This document shows positions 1 to 5,300 of a stretch of DNA of 17,178 nt, piece after piece. Source of the DNA: Bacillota bacterium (GTDB lineage: Bacteria > Bacillota > UBA4882 > UBA8346). The position numbers and the translations under genes were made by a program. The notes below the pieces were generated by a model, which saw only the letters and a program-made list of their open reading frames with translations, made no database searches and was not told where the DNA came from. Numbering within the stretch: the first letter of the stretch is position 1; every line of letters starts with the position of its first letter. The stretch is taken from contig JANQHU010000272.1 in assembly GCA_028282485.1 (NCBI GenBank), positions 1-17,178 on the forward strand, in the 5' to 3' direction.

Positions 1-369
1 AAGATAATCAGCGCTTTGCAAATCTTTTGAGAATACTTTGTAATTTGAATCTCGACAAAATTTTTGATATTTTTTAATTATCTCCTCTGGCAAGGCATGA
101 CTTTTATAAATTAATATTAAATATGGAGCATGGTTACCATCCCCTACTTTTGAAATATATACAATCTCTGATTCTTCTGCTCCAACAATTGGAAAACTTC
201 TCACTTGTTGATCAGTACACAGCCAGTAAAGTAAATCGCCATGGCGAAATTCTTTATCCGTAAAAATCCAAGCTACAATAAATGATCCTAAAATAAAAAT
301 TAAGACCAAAGCAACAATAACTATGCCCATAATTTGAAAAACCATTTTTATATTCTTTTTTTCTGGCAT
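1..369 (-). CDS. Hypothetical single-pass membrane protein, partial (C-terminus beyond window)
   Basis: An open frame of 123 codons runs from an ATG at 369 to the window edge without a stop, so the C-terminus is missing. Translation begins MPEKKNIKMVFQ. A hydrophobic segment follows at about residues 10-36 (rich in I, V, L and F, ending near IVAWIF), which reads as one N-terminal membrane anchor or uncleaved signal. The remaining roughly 85 residues are polar and contain two cysteines, at about 51 and 105. I recognise no family and assign no function. The start is supported by a GGAG ribosome binding site 10 bases upstream and by a consensus promoter about 75 bp upstream. The gene diverges from the structured element at 563-663, and no neighbour on its left is visible. 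The reading frame is probably real; its role is unknown. Confidence 0.7.
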   Translation of the reverse strand, partial: MPEKKNIKMVFQIMGIVIVALVLIFILGSFIVAWIFTDKEFRHGDLLYWLCTDQQVRSFPIVGAEESEIVYISKVGDGNHAPYLILIYKSHALPEEIIKKYQKFCRDSNYKVFSKDLQSADYL

Positions 370-441
370 ACTAATTCAGCTCCGTTTCAGTTTTTATTGC
401 TGAGTCTATTTTTTAAAATAACAAAAAATTCCTTAAAATCA

Positions 442-470
442 ATTATAAATTTTTTTATTTATCTAGTCAA
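442..470 (-). promoter_or_regulatory. Consensus sigma-A promoter for the partial membrane-protein gene
   Basis: On the minus strand TTGACT (465-470) is followed, after exactly 17 bases, by TATAAT (442-447). This is 5/6 and 6/6 to the vegetative consensus with ideal spacing. It points at the gene starting at 369 and would leave a leader of roughly 65 bases. The surrounding 370-562 stretch is very A+T-rich and holds nothing else I can support. Confidence 0.75.
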
Positions 471-562
471 CACTTTTATCAATTAAACTTTATGTTAAAA
501 AAACTTCTAACAATACAAAGCTTTTGTTTCTAATTCCAAATTATATTCCATTTCGATACCAA

Positions 563-663
563 GGGAGATGCTACTCTCGGTTGAGCAAAAGTAACCAAAA
601 CTCGCCGGACACCCCATGGTTTCCGAACCTTCCTTTTTATCCCACAGCTGTCCTACCGCGGGA
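563..663 (-). repeat. Structured repeat element, copy A (inverted relative to copies B and C)
   Basis: Reverse-complemented, this stretch matches copies B (1085-1178) and C (2281-2377). Shared blocks are TAGGACAGC or CAGGACAGC, GTGGGATAAAAA, CGGAAACC, GGTGTCCGG, TGGTTACTTTTG or TGGCTACTTTTG, and a GTAG-containing end. The central inverted repeat (CGGAAACC against GGTGTCCG) can form a hairpin in all three copies. Read on the plus strand, the hairpin of copy A is followed by a T-rich tail (607-638). Unlike B and C it continues directly into a GC-rich hairpin block (663-778). It is not a protein gene; the long open frame across it is a by-product of the repeat. Confidence 0.75.
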
Positions 664-778
664 GCCCACAAAAGCGTGGGAGGAGCTCTTCGTGATCTCC
701 TCCTTCAGTGGGTCTAGGCTTCTCGAGGCCTCCTGCCTCAAAGCCACGCTCCCGGCCTCCCTGCCGGGTTTTCATTTT
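663..778. other. GC-rich block of adjacent hairpins ending in a terminator-like stem
   Basis: Perfect inverted repeats stand one after another: CCCAC/GTGGG (665-680), GGAGGAG/CTCCTCC (679-703), GAGGC/GCCTC (725-739) and CCCGGC/GCCGGG (751-768). The last is followed on the plus strand by TTTTCATTTT, so it looks like an intrinsic terminator in that direction. A longer-range pairing, AGCGTGG (673-679) with CCACGCT (744-750), could enclose the middle stems. The block stands out as GC-rich in an otherwise A+T-rich spacer and is continuous with repeat copy A. It could be the body of a larger repetitive palindromic element or a small structured RNA. No convincing plus-strand promoter was found. Confidence 0.55.
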
Positions 779-790
779 AAAATTTAAGCA

Positions 791-888
791 GCCAGTCTAC
801 ATCATATGTTTAGGTTAAACGCTAATGTTTCGGTGGTTTTTGCTACGCAAAGCCTTAGATTTAAATACATTATATGTTTAGGTTAAAC
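791..888 (-). CRISPR. Minimal CRISPR array 1 (two repeats, one 38-bp spacer)
   Basis: A 30-bp repeat at 859-888 and a second copy at 791-820 flank a unique 38-bp spacer (821-858). On the minus strand the repeat begins GTTTAACC and ends GTATTTAAAT. This orientation resembles the Clostridia type I-B style, as in C. difficile repeats that also start GTTT and end in TAAAT. The copy at 859-888 differs by one base from that at 2088-2117. The copy at 791-820 matches over 23 bases (798-820) and is degenerate over the leader-distal end, as is usual for the terminal repeat of an array. That fixes the leader on the high-coordinate side. No cas genes are in the window, so this is an orphan or satellite array here. 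Two repeats alone would be weak evidence, but the second array supports it. Confidence 0.72.
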
Positions 889-1044
889 CAACGTCATTCC
901 TGGATTCTCAAAAACCCCAAATCCCCTTTTCTCCTGTCATTATAACACTTTTTCCAGGCGTTTTGCCAAAAAATTAAAAAAAATAAAAAACACCCTCAAC
1001 TCCCATAATAACAACACTTTAGCAAAACAACACCGCCAAACCAC
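889..1044 (-). promoter_or_regulatory. CRISPR leader 1
   Basis: This 156-bp A+T-rich sequence abuts the first repeat of array 1. It is almost identical (about six differences plus one indel by eye) to the sequence abutting array 2. On the minus strand it contains a long T-rich run and a possible promoter, TTGGCA (964-969), 19 bases, TATAAT (939-944). That promoter would start transcription some 45 bases before the first repeat. Position, composition and conservation next to both arrays are what a leader should show. Confidence 0.65.
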
Positions 1045-1084
1045 TTGGAAAATTTATATTTAAAAATCCTCTCTAAAACAAAAA

Positions 1085-1178
1085 CCCCGGCAGGACAGCA
1101 GTGGGATAAAAAAAAAGTCCGGAAACCTTCGGTGTCCGGTGACTTTCGGCTACTTTTGTTCAGCTGGGATTAGCTCCC
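1085..1178. repeat. Structured repeat element, copy B
   Basis: This is the same orientation as copy C. It begins CCCCGGCAGGACAGC, continues through GTGGGATAAAAA, the hairpin-forming CCGGAAACC and GGTGTCCGG, and ends in TTAGCTCCC. It lies between the HEPN gene and CRISPR leader 1, mirroring copy C, which lies between queA and CRISPR leader 2. The first stem (CCACGGC/GCCGTGG in copy C) is imperfect here. A 40-bp stretch (1045-1084) separates it from the leader and is absent in the second unit. Confidence 0.75.
1107..1139 (-). terminator. Intrinsic terminator after the MNT-HEPN pair (inside repeat copy B)
   Basis: On the minus strand CCGGACACC (1131-1139), loop GAA and GGTTTCCGG (1119-1127) form a stem with one internal mismatch. 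It is followed, after AC, by nine T residues (1108-1116). It lies about 145 bp after the HEPN stop codon, in the right direction to end that transcript. Confidence 0.65.
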
Positions 1179-1282
1179 TTTACTACCTAGAAAATCTTTT
1201 CCAAAAATAAAACTCCGCACCACTGATTTCATAAAAAATAATTCCAGATTGGTGATTTTTATATCGACCATATGATTTAACT

Positions 1283-1660
1283 CTACTGTCTCATTTTATT
1301 ACTTATCATATTAAAAATTTTCTGAGCACTTTCGATGGCTTCCAAGACATCAACTTTATCAGGCATAAAACTATCCGCTCCAAAATAACGAAATTGAGTA
1401 GCAAATGGAGTTAATAATTCACATAAGTCATAGATACTTTCAAAATCAGGATCAATACCCTCGCACAATGTATTCAGTTTATCTAAATCATGAGTCTTTA
1501 CTAATTCTTTATTTTTATATATAAGAAAAGCTTTTAATGCTTTTTCAGCAGATTGTTGACAATGATATACCGCACTATCGTATAATTGATTATCTTTAAG
1601 TACTATTGCACTTTTCAAATCATTTTCGGCTCTTAATAGTAATTCTTTATAAGCTTTCAT
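1283..1660 (-). CDS. HEPN-domain protein paired with an MNT nucleotidyltransferase
   Basis: A 125-residue all-helical protein of the HEPN family (the PF05168-like branch). The N-terminal helix reads RAENDLKSA, and the family core YDSAVYHCQQSAEKALKAFL spans about residues 27-46. It is followed by THDLDKL (56-62) and the C-terminal QFRYFGAD (89-96). HEPN proteins coupled to MNT partners are widely regarded as toxin-antitoxin modules in which the HEPN member can be an RNase. Here the usual RX4-6H catalytic motif is not evident: R91 is not followed by a histidine, so nuclease activity is uncertain. The ATG at 1660 is chosen because AGGGG lies 9 bases upstream and because the family starts here; a longer frame upstream only overlaps the partner gene. 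It overlaps the MNT gene by 14 bp, indicating translational coupling. Confidence 0.85.
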   Translation of the reverse strand: MKAYKELLLRAENDLKSAIVLKDNQLYDSAVYHCQQSAEKALKAFLIYKNKELVKTHDLDKLNTLCEGIDPDFESIYDLCELLTPFATQFRYFGADSFMPDKVDVLEAIESAQKIFNMISNKMRQ

Positions 1661-1970
1661 ATACTTTGACCCCTTCTGAAAATATTTTATATTCAAGAGT
1701 GGGTATTTCTTTAATACGTTTATTAAATTGTTCTGGTGTTTCAATAATAATGTCTTTTGCAATCCCTAAACCGCGAAGCGCTCTATGCCCATATACGGCT
1801 TTTTTGTATGACTTTTCTTCTCTGTATTCATTAGTAACAACAAGTATGTCCAAATCACTTTCTTCAGTCGGTTTCCCCCAAGCGTAAGAACCAAAAATAT
1901 AAATTTCTTTTGGTTTATAAGTTTCAATCAATTTATGTTTTATTTCCTCAAGAGTCTTTAAGTTAATCAT
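1647..1970 (-). CDS. MNT-type minimal nucleotidyltransferase (probable antitoxin partner of HEPN)
   Basis: A 107-residue minimal nucleotidyltransferase. The signature GSYAWGKPTEESDLDIL (27-43) supplies the GS loop and the carboxylates D39 and D41. D73 in KDIII is a good candidate for the third metal ligand. In studied HepT/MntA pairs the MNT member transfers AMP to the HEPN toxin and neutralises it; that role is inferred here from gene pairing and motif. The ATG at 1970 is preferred because AGGTG sits 6 bases upstream. A GTG nine bases further upstream lies within that ribosome binding site. The gene follows CRISPR array 2 by 50 bp in the same orientation, with TATAAT between them, and runs into the HEPN gene. 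Confidence 0.85.
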   Translation of the reverse strand: MINLKTLEEIKHKLIETYKPKEIYIFGSYAWGKPTEESDLDILVVTNEYREEKSYKKAVYGHRALRGLGIAKDIIIETPEQFNKRIKEIPTLEYKIFSEGVKVYESL

Positions 1971-1988
1971 GAATATCACCTAACAATA

Positions 1989-1994
1989 ATTATA
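1989..1994 (-). promoter_or_regulatory. Possible -10 box for the MNT-HEPN operon
   Basis: A perfect TATAAT on the minus strand lies 18 bases before the MNT start codon, in the 50-bp gap after CRISPR array 2. No good -35 element is present at the usual spacing (GAAGCA at 17 bases). The promoter may therefore be weak or activator-dependent, or the genes may be read through from the CRISPR leader. Confidence 0.35.
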
Positions 1995-2020
1995 AGTAAA
2001 TTTAACATAACTGCTTCTCT

Positions 2021-2117
2021 ATTCAAATACATCATATGTTTAGGTTAAACGTCTCAGAGTATTACTAGGAAGTGAAATTATTGATCAATTTAAATACATC
2101 ATATGTTTAGGTTAAAC
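2021..2117 (-). CRISPR. Minimal CRISPR array 2 (two repeats, one 37-bp spacer)
   Basis: Two 30-bp repeats (2088-2117 and 2021-2050) differ by one base and flank a unique 37-bp spacer (2051-2087). The repeat is the same as in array 1, and the spacer is unrelated in sequence to that of array 1. Repeat and spacer lengths fit type I-B or III arrays of Clostridia. The leader side is at high coordinates, so the precursor RNA would run toward the MNT gene 50 bp beyond the terminal repeat. Confidence 0.75.
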
Positions 2118-2284
2118 CAACGTCATTCCTGGATTCTCAAAATCCCCAAATCCCCTTTTCTCCTGTCTTTATAACACTTCCCACAATCTTTTTCCAGGTG
2201 TTTTGCCAAAAAGTTAAAAAAAATAAAAAACACCCTCAACTCCCCTAATACCAACACTTTAGCAAAACAACACCGCCAAACCAC
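2118..2284 (-). promoter_or_regulatory. CRISPR leader 2
   Basis: This 167-bp sequence matches leader 1 across its full length. The one notable length change is an extra 11 bases near 2179-2190. On the minus strand the -10 is TATAAA (2168-2173). The 11-bp insertion moves TTGGCA out of range and places TGGAAA (2191-2196) 17 bases upstream instead, so promoter strength may differ from leader 1. Confidence 0.65.
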
Positions 2285-2377
2285 GGCAGGACAGCCGTGG
2301 GATAAAAAAGGAAGGTCCGGAAACCTTTGGTGTCCGGTGACTTTTGGCTACTTTTGGTCAGCTGGGAGTAGCTCCCC
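2281..2377. repeat. Structured repeat element, copy C, directly after queA
   Basis: This copy holds three hairpins: a perfect CCACGGC/GCCGTGG stem with a 6-base loop (2281-2300), CCGGAAACC/GGTGTCCGG (2317-2337) and GGGAG/CTCCC (2364-2376). The distal end lies 3 bp from the queA stop codon and the proximal end abuts CRISPR leader 2. Reading across it gives a short frame sharing SPDT and FYPTAVLP with copy A. This only reflects repeat identity in the same frame. Confidence 0.75.
2303..2337 (-). terminator. Probable terminator of the yqfC-queA operon (inside repeat copy C)
   Basis: On the minus strand the stem CCGGACACC, loop AAA and GGTTTCCGG is followed by ACCTTCC and six T residues. The T run is set back 7 bases, so it is less ideal than the homologous copy B terminator. 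A second hairpin (2281-2300) with a short T run follows. It is well placed 44 bp after queA. Confidence 0.5.
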
Positions 2378-2380
2378 CTT

Positions 2381-3409
2381 CTAAACCACCAACATCCCGT
2401 CCCCAAAACTAAAAAAGCGATACTCTTTAGCCACCGCCTGACGGTAAGCCTCAAGAACAAATTCTCTTCCCGCAAAAGCAGAAACCAGCATCAAAAGGGT
2501 CGACTTAGGCAGATGAAAGTTAGTCACCATGCCGTCAATTACCTGAAACGGAAACCCCGGGTAAATAAAAATATCCGTCTCCCCGCACTGGGGCATTAAT
2601 TCCCCACTATCATTAACCTGAGACTCTAACACCCGCACTACGGTAGTGCCGACAGCGATCACCCGGTTCCCCCGGGCTTTCGTTTCTTTAATCTGAGCTA
2701 CCAGATCTGCCCCCAAAACAAAACTCTCAGAATGCATTTGGTGTGCTTCCACCACTTCCGCCTTAACTGGCCGAAAGGTTCCCAGGCCCACTTGAAGGGT
2801 CAAAAAACCAAACTCAACTCCCCGGGCGGCTAACCCGGCTAATAAATAATCACTAAAATGGAGCCCGGCCGTAGGGGCGGCTACCGAACCTTCGTTTTTG
2901 GCATAAATCGTCTGGTACCGTTCCCGCTCCGTTAATTTTTGGGTAATATACGGCGGCAGCGGGGTCTCCCCATTACTTTCTAACCACTCCCGAAAGTTCT
3001 CCGTTCCGGTAAAACGAATGCTCCGGGTACCAGCCGCACCATAATCGACTACCTCACCTACCACATTTTGGTTGAAGTTAATTCTAGCACCCGGTTTTAG
3101 CCTTTTGCCCGGCTTGACTAAACACTCCCACTGCAGTTTTCCTTCCTCTTTTAGCAAAAATATTTCTACCTGGGCCCCATTACCTTTCCCCGCTTTTTGC
3201 CCGAAAAGGCGGGCCGGGATTACTTTGGTATCATTAAAAACCAATAGATCCCCTTTATTTAAAAAATGGGGTAGATCATAAAAATACCGGTCGCTAATCT
3301 CCTGCTGCTCCCGGTTTAAAATCAATAAACGCGAATTATGCCTTGGTTCTACTGGTTGCTGGGCGATTAGTCCCTCCGGTAGCAAATAGTCAAAATCACT
3401 AACTAACAT
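2381..3409 (-). CDS. queA: S-adenosylmethionine:tRNA ribosyltransferase-isomerase
   Basis: A 342-residue cytosolic enzyme, the usual length for QueA. It transfers and isomerises the ribosyl moiety of S-adenosylmethionine onto preQ1 at the wobble position (34) of GUN tRNAs, giving epoxyqueuosine. Family landmarks are the N-terminal DFDYLLPEGLIAQQP, then DLLVFNDTKVIPARLFG (about 54-70), GSVAAPTAGLHFS (about 174-186), LQVGLGTFRPV (about 205-215) and the C-terminal VTNFHLPKSTLLMLVSAF. The ATG at 3409 is preceded by GGTGG. It is the last gene of the operon, 28 bp after era. In many bacteria queA sits with tgt, ruvAB and yajC; here it is separated from them, as far as the window shows. Identification is firm. 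Confidence 0.97.
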   Translation of the reverse strand: MLVSDFDYLLPEGLIAQQPVEPRHNSRLLILNREQQEISDRYFYDLPHFLNKGDLLVFNDTKVIPARLFGQKAGKGNGAQVEIFLLKEEGKLQWECLVKPGKRLKPGARINFNQNVVGEVVDYGAAGTRSIRFTGTENFREWLESNGETPLPPYITQKLTERERYQTIYAKNEGSVAAPTAGLHFSDYLLAGLAARGVEFGFLTLQVGLGTFRPVKAEVVEAHQMHSESFVLGADLVAQIKETKARGNRVIAVGTTVVRVLESQVNDSGELMPQCGETDIFIYPGFPFQVIDGMVTNFHLPKSTLLMLVSAFAGREFVLEAYRQAVAKEYRFFSFGDGMLVV

Positions 3410-3437
3410 TAACTACCACCTTGATTACTTAATTATC

Positions 3438-4322
3438 TTACTTCTGCTCCTGATAGCCAAAATCTCTCAGGGAAAAATCTTTATTGCGCCAATTTTTACG
3501 AACTTTCACCCAGAGATCCAGATATACCGGGGTCTCTAACAGCTCTTCCAGATCCTTACGGGCGGCTTGTCCAATCTCTTTGAGCTTGGCTCCTTTGGCG
3601 CCAATAATAATCCCCTTTTGGGAATCCCGTTCCACATAAATATTAGCCCCAATATAGGTCATGCCGTTTTCCCGCTCTTTCATTTGGTCGACTAAGACGG
3701 CGATGGAATGGGGTACTTCTTCTTCGGTGTTTTTTAAAATTTGTTCCCGGATGAATTCTCCGGCTAAGAACCGCTCCGGATTATCGGTAAGCATTTCCGG
3801 TGGATAATAGGCTGGTCCTTTCGGTAATTCCTCAATTATTGCCCCTAGTAAAGGGGCCAGTCCTTGCTCTGTCAACGCTGAAACGTAAAAGACCTTCTCT
3901 AACCCTTCAATTAAGGGTAATTTTTCTTTATTCTCTTGCAAATCAATTTTATTCCAGACTAAATAAACCGGGGTTGCGGCTTTACGGATGGTCTCGATCA
4001 CTTTGGAGTCAGCGCCTGTCAAACCGTCCTTAGCATCTAAGACTAAAAGAATTAAGTCATTGGCAAAAGCCCCGTAAGCGGTTTTGTTCATACGCTCCCC
4101 TAATTTATGCTTCGGACGATGAATGCCCGGTGTATCCACCCAAATAATCTGATGGTCACTACCCGTGAGAATCCCCCGCAACTGATTGCGGGTTGTTTGG
4201 GGTTTTGGGGAAATAATGGTAATCTTTTGCCCCACAAAAGCATTCATCAGACTAGATTTCCCAACATTAGGGCGCCCTACTAAAGAGACAAACCCGGATT
4301 TAAAATTATGATCATTCACCAT
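3438..4322 (-). CDS. era: GTPase Era
   Basis: Era is an essential GTPase that binds the 3' end of 16S rRNA and assists assembly of the 30S ribosomal subunit. The 294-residue product has the P-loop GRPNVGKSS (16-24), DTPG in the G3 motif, NKID in G4 and a SALTE G5 region. The C-terminal KH RNA-binding domain contains GIIIGAKGAKLKEIG. The frame stays open upstream to 4346, but ATG 4322 is preferred: GGAG lies 6 bases upstream and Era proteins begin about this far before the P-loop. It overlaps the end of the GNAT gene by 7 bp. Its company of ybeY and phoH upstream is the standard arrangement linking ribosome maturation genes. Confidence 0.97.
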   Translation of the reverse strand: MVNDHNFKSGFVSLVGRPNVGKSSLMNAFVGQKITIISPKPQTTRNQLRGILTGSDHQIIWVDTPGIHRPKHKLGERMNKTAYGAFANDLILLVLDAKDGLTGADSKVIETIRKAATPVYLVWNKIDLQENKEKLPLIEGLEKVFYVSALTEQGLAPLLGAIIEELPKGPAYYPPEMLTDNPERFLAGEFIREQILKNTEEEVPHSIAVLVDQMKERENGMTYIGANIYVERDSQKGIIIGAKGAKLKEIGQAARKDLEELLETPVYLDLWVKVRKNWRNKDFSLRDFGYQEQK

Positions 4323-4813
4323 TGCCAACTCCATTCCAATAACCATCGGCCTTCGCCGGGCCCATAATAATTTTCTAAAAATTCGACTCTTTTCATCCGG
4401 AATTTTTCTTCACAGATATGCAAGGCCGCTTTATTCTCCGGTTGCACCACGATCTGGAGCCGGGTAAAACCCGACCGGGGTAATGCTTCCAAAATATGCC
4501 GCAGCATGGTGGTACCAATTCCTTTACCACTATACTCTTGGGCCACGGCGTAACCATAAAGGTACGCCAGACAGGGATCACGCCAGTCCCGCATTAACTC
4601 GGCCACTCCTACCGGTTTGCCATAATACCGGGCCAAATAAATCCGACCATAATGTAAAAATGGCGGCAGGGACCAGTGATTTAAACTTCCCAGGCCAAAG
4701 GCTTCTTCATCAATTAACAGCATAATTTCCCGGAGATATTCATCAACTTCCTTCACCATTTCGATCTTAATGGCTTTATCTTTTGAATTTAATTGTTTTT
4801 CATAAATACTCAT
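4316..4813 (-). CDS. GNAT-family N-acetyltransferase, substrate unknown
   Basis: A 165-residue single-domain acetyltransferase of the GNAT fold. The acetyl-CoA pyrophosphate-binding loop is seen in YAVAQEYSGKGIGTTML (about 88-104; Q/R-x-x-G-x-G type), after the beta strand VGVAELMRDW and before LQIVVQPENKAALHICEEKFRM. The latter is the typical C-terminal segment with an asparagine preceding the last helix. The substrate cannot be read from the sequence. The start codon overlaps the cdd stop by 4 bp (ATGA) and its end overlaps era by 7 bp, so it is translationally tied into the operon. Ribosomal-protein acetylation would be a natural guess from the era neighbourhood, but nothing in the sequence proves it. 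Confidence 0.88.
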   Translation of the reverse strand: MSIYEKQLNSKDKAIKIEMVKEVDEYLREIMLLIDEEAFGLGSLNHWSLPPFLHYGRIYLARYYGKPVGVAELMRDWRDPCLAYLYGYAVAQEYSGKGIGTTMLRHILEALPRSGFTRLQIVVQPENKAALHICEEKFRMKRVEFLENYYGPGEGRWLLEWSWQW

Positions 4814-5238
4814 TCCTCTTCCATCGCTTCCTTTAAAAATTCACAAGAAAAAGCAGCCGGTAAATAATCGGTTAGTAAGACCCGGCAAATCTTTTTGGTT
4901 GGGGGACTAACCATGATCAACAAGAGATCACTCCCGAACTCCCTTAAAAATTGGCGACAAATGCCACAGGGGGGACAAGGTTCGGGGCTGGCGGTAACTA
5001 TGGCTAGGGCCGTAAACTCTCTTTCTCCGGCGGCTACCGCCTGGACGACAGCCCCTCTTTCGGCACAGATGGTTGCCCCGTAGGATGAGTTTTCCACATT
5101 ACAGCCAGTATAAATCTGACCCGACTTCCCTAATAAGGCGGCCCCTACTTGAAAGCCCGAGTAGGGGGCATAGGCCTTTTTTTGTACCGCTTCGGCTGCT
5201 TCAATCAATTTTTTTTCTAAACTTTTTGCTAAGCTCAT
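4810..5238 (-). CDS. cdd: Cytidine deaminase (homotetrameric, zinc)
   Basis: Cytidine deaminase converts cytidine and deoxycytidine to uridine and deoxyuridine in pyrimidine salvage. The 142-residue length is that of the tetrameric Bacillus-type enzyme. Zinc ligands are C58 in ICAERGA and C91 and C94 in PPCGICRQF, and E60 is the proton shuttle. The substrate-binding YSGFQVGAAL (about 26-35) is present. The annotated ATG at 5238 has its best Shine-Dalgarno (GAGGAG) about 16 bases away. An in-frame CTG six bases further upstream sits at a better 10-base distance, so the protein may start two residues earlier. It is separated by 62 bp from the DgkA-PAP2 gene and overlaps the GNAT gene by 4 bp. 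Confidence 0.96.
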   Translation of the reverse strand: MSLAKSLEKKLIEAAEAVQKKAYAPYSGFQVGAALLGKSGQIYTGCNVENSSYGATICAERGAVVQAVAAGEREFTALAIVTASPEPCPPCGICRQFLREFGSDLLLIMVSPPTKKICRVLLTDYLPAAFSCEFLKEAMEEE

Positions 5239-5300
5239 TTTCAGTATATGCTGACTCCTCGCTTTATTATTTAAAAAAATTTACAAACCGCATTTTAATT

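Noticed and set aside
524..787. An 87-codon open frame on the plus strand across element A and the GC-rich block
   Set aside because: Its translation shares SPDT and FYPTAVLP with a frame across element C only because both read the same repeat in the same frame. It has no ribosome binding site and the DNA is full of hairpins.
1212..1250. CACCA/TGGTG inverted repeat between element B and the HEPN gene
   Set aside because: A 5-bp stem with a loop of over 20 bases is not convincing as a terminator or operator. The 1191-1282 stretch otherwise holds nothing I can support.
1984..1991. An 8-base identity (CAATAATT) between the spacer of array 2 near its 5' end and the MNT promoter at the -10 region, suggestive of CreA-like targeting
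   Set aside because: The flanking bases mostly mismatch, no clear PAM was found, and an 8-base A+T-rich match is easily due to chance.
2245..2475. A 76-codon minus-strand frame overlapping the queA 3' end and element C
   Set aside because: It is out of frame with queA, has no family match, and is explained by the repeat and by queA coding.
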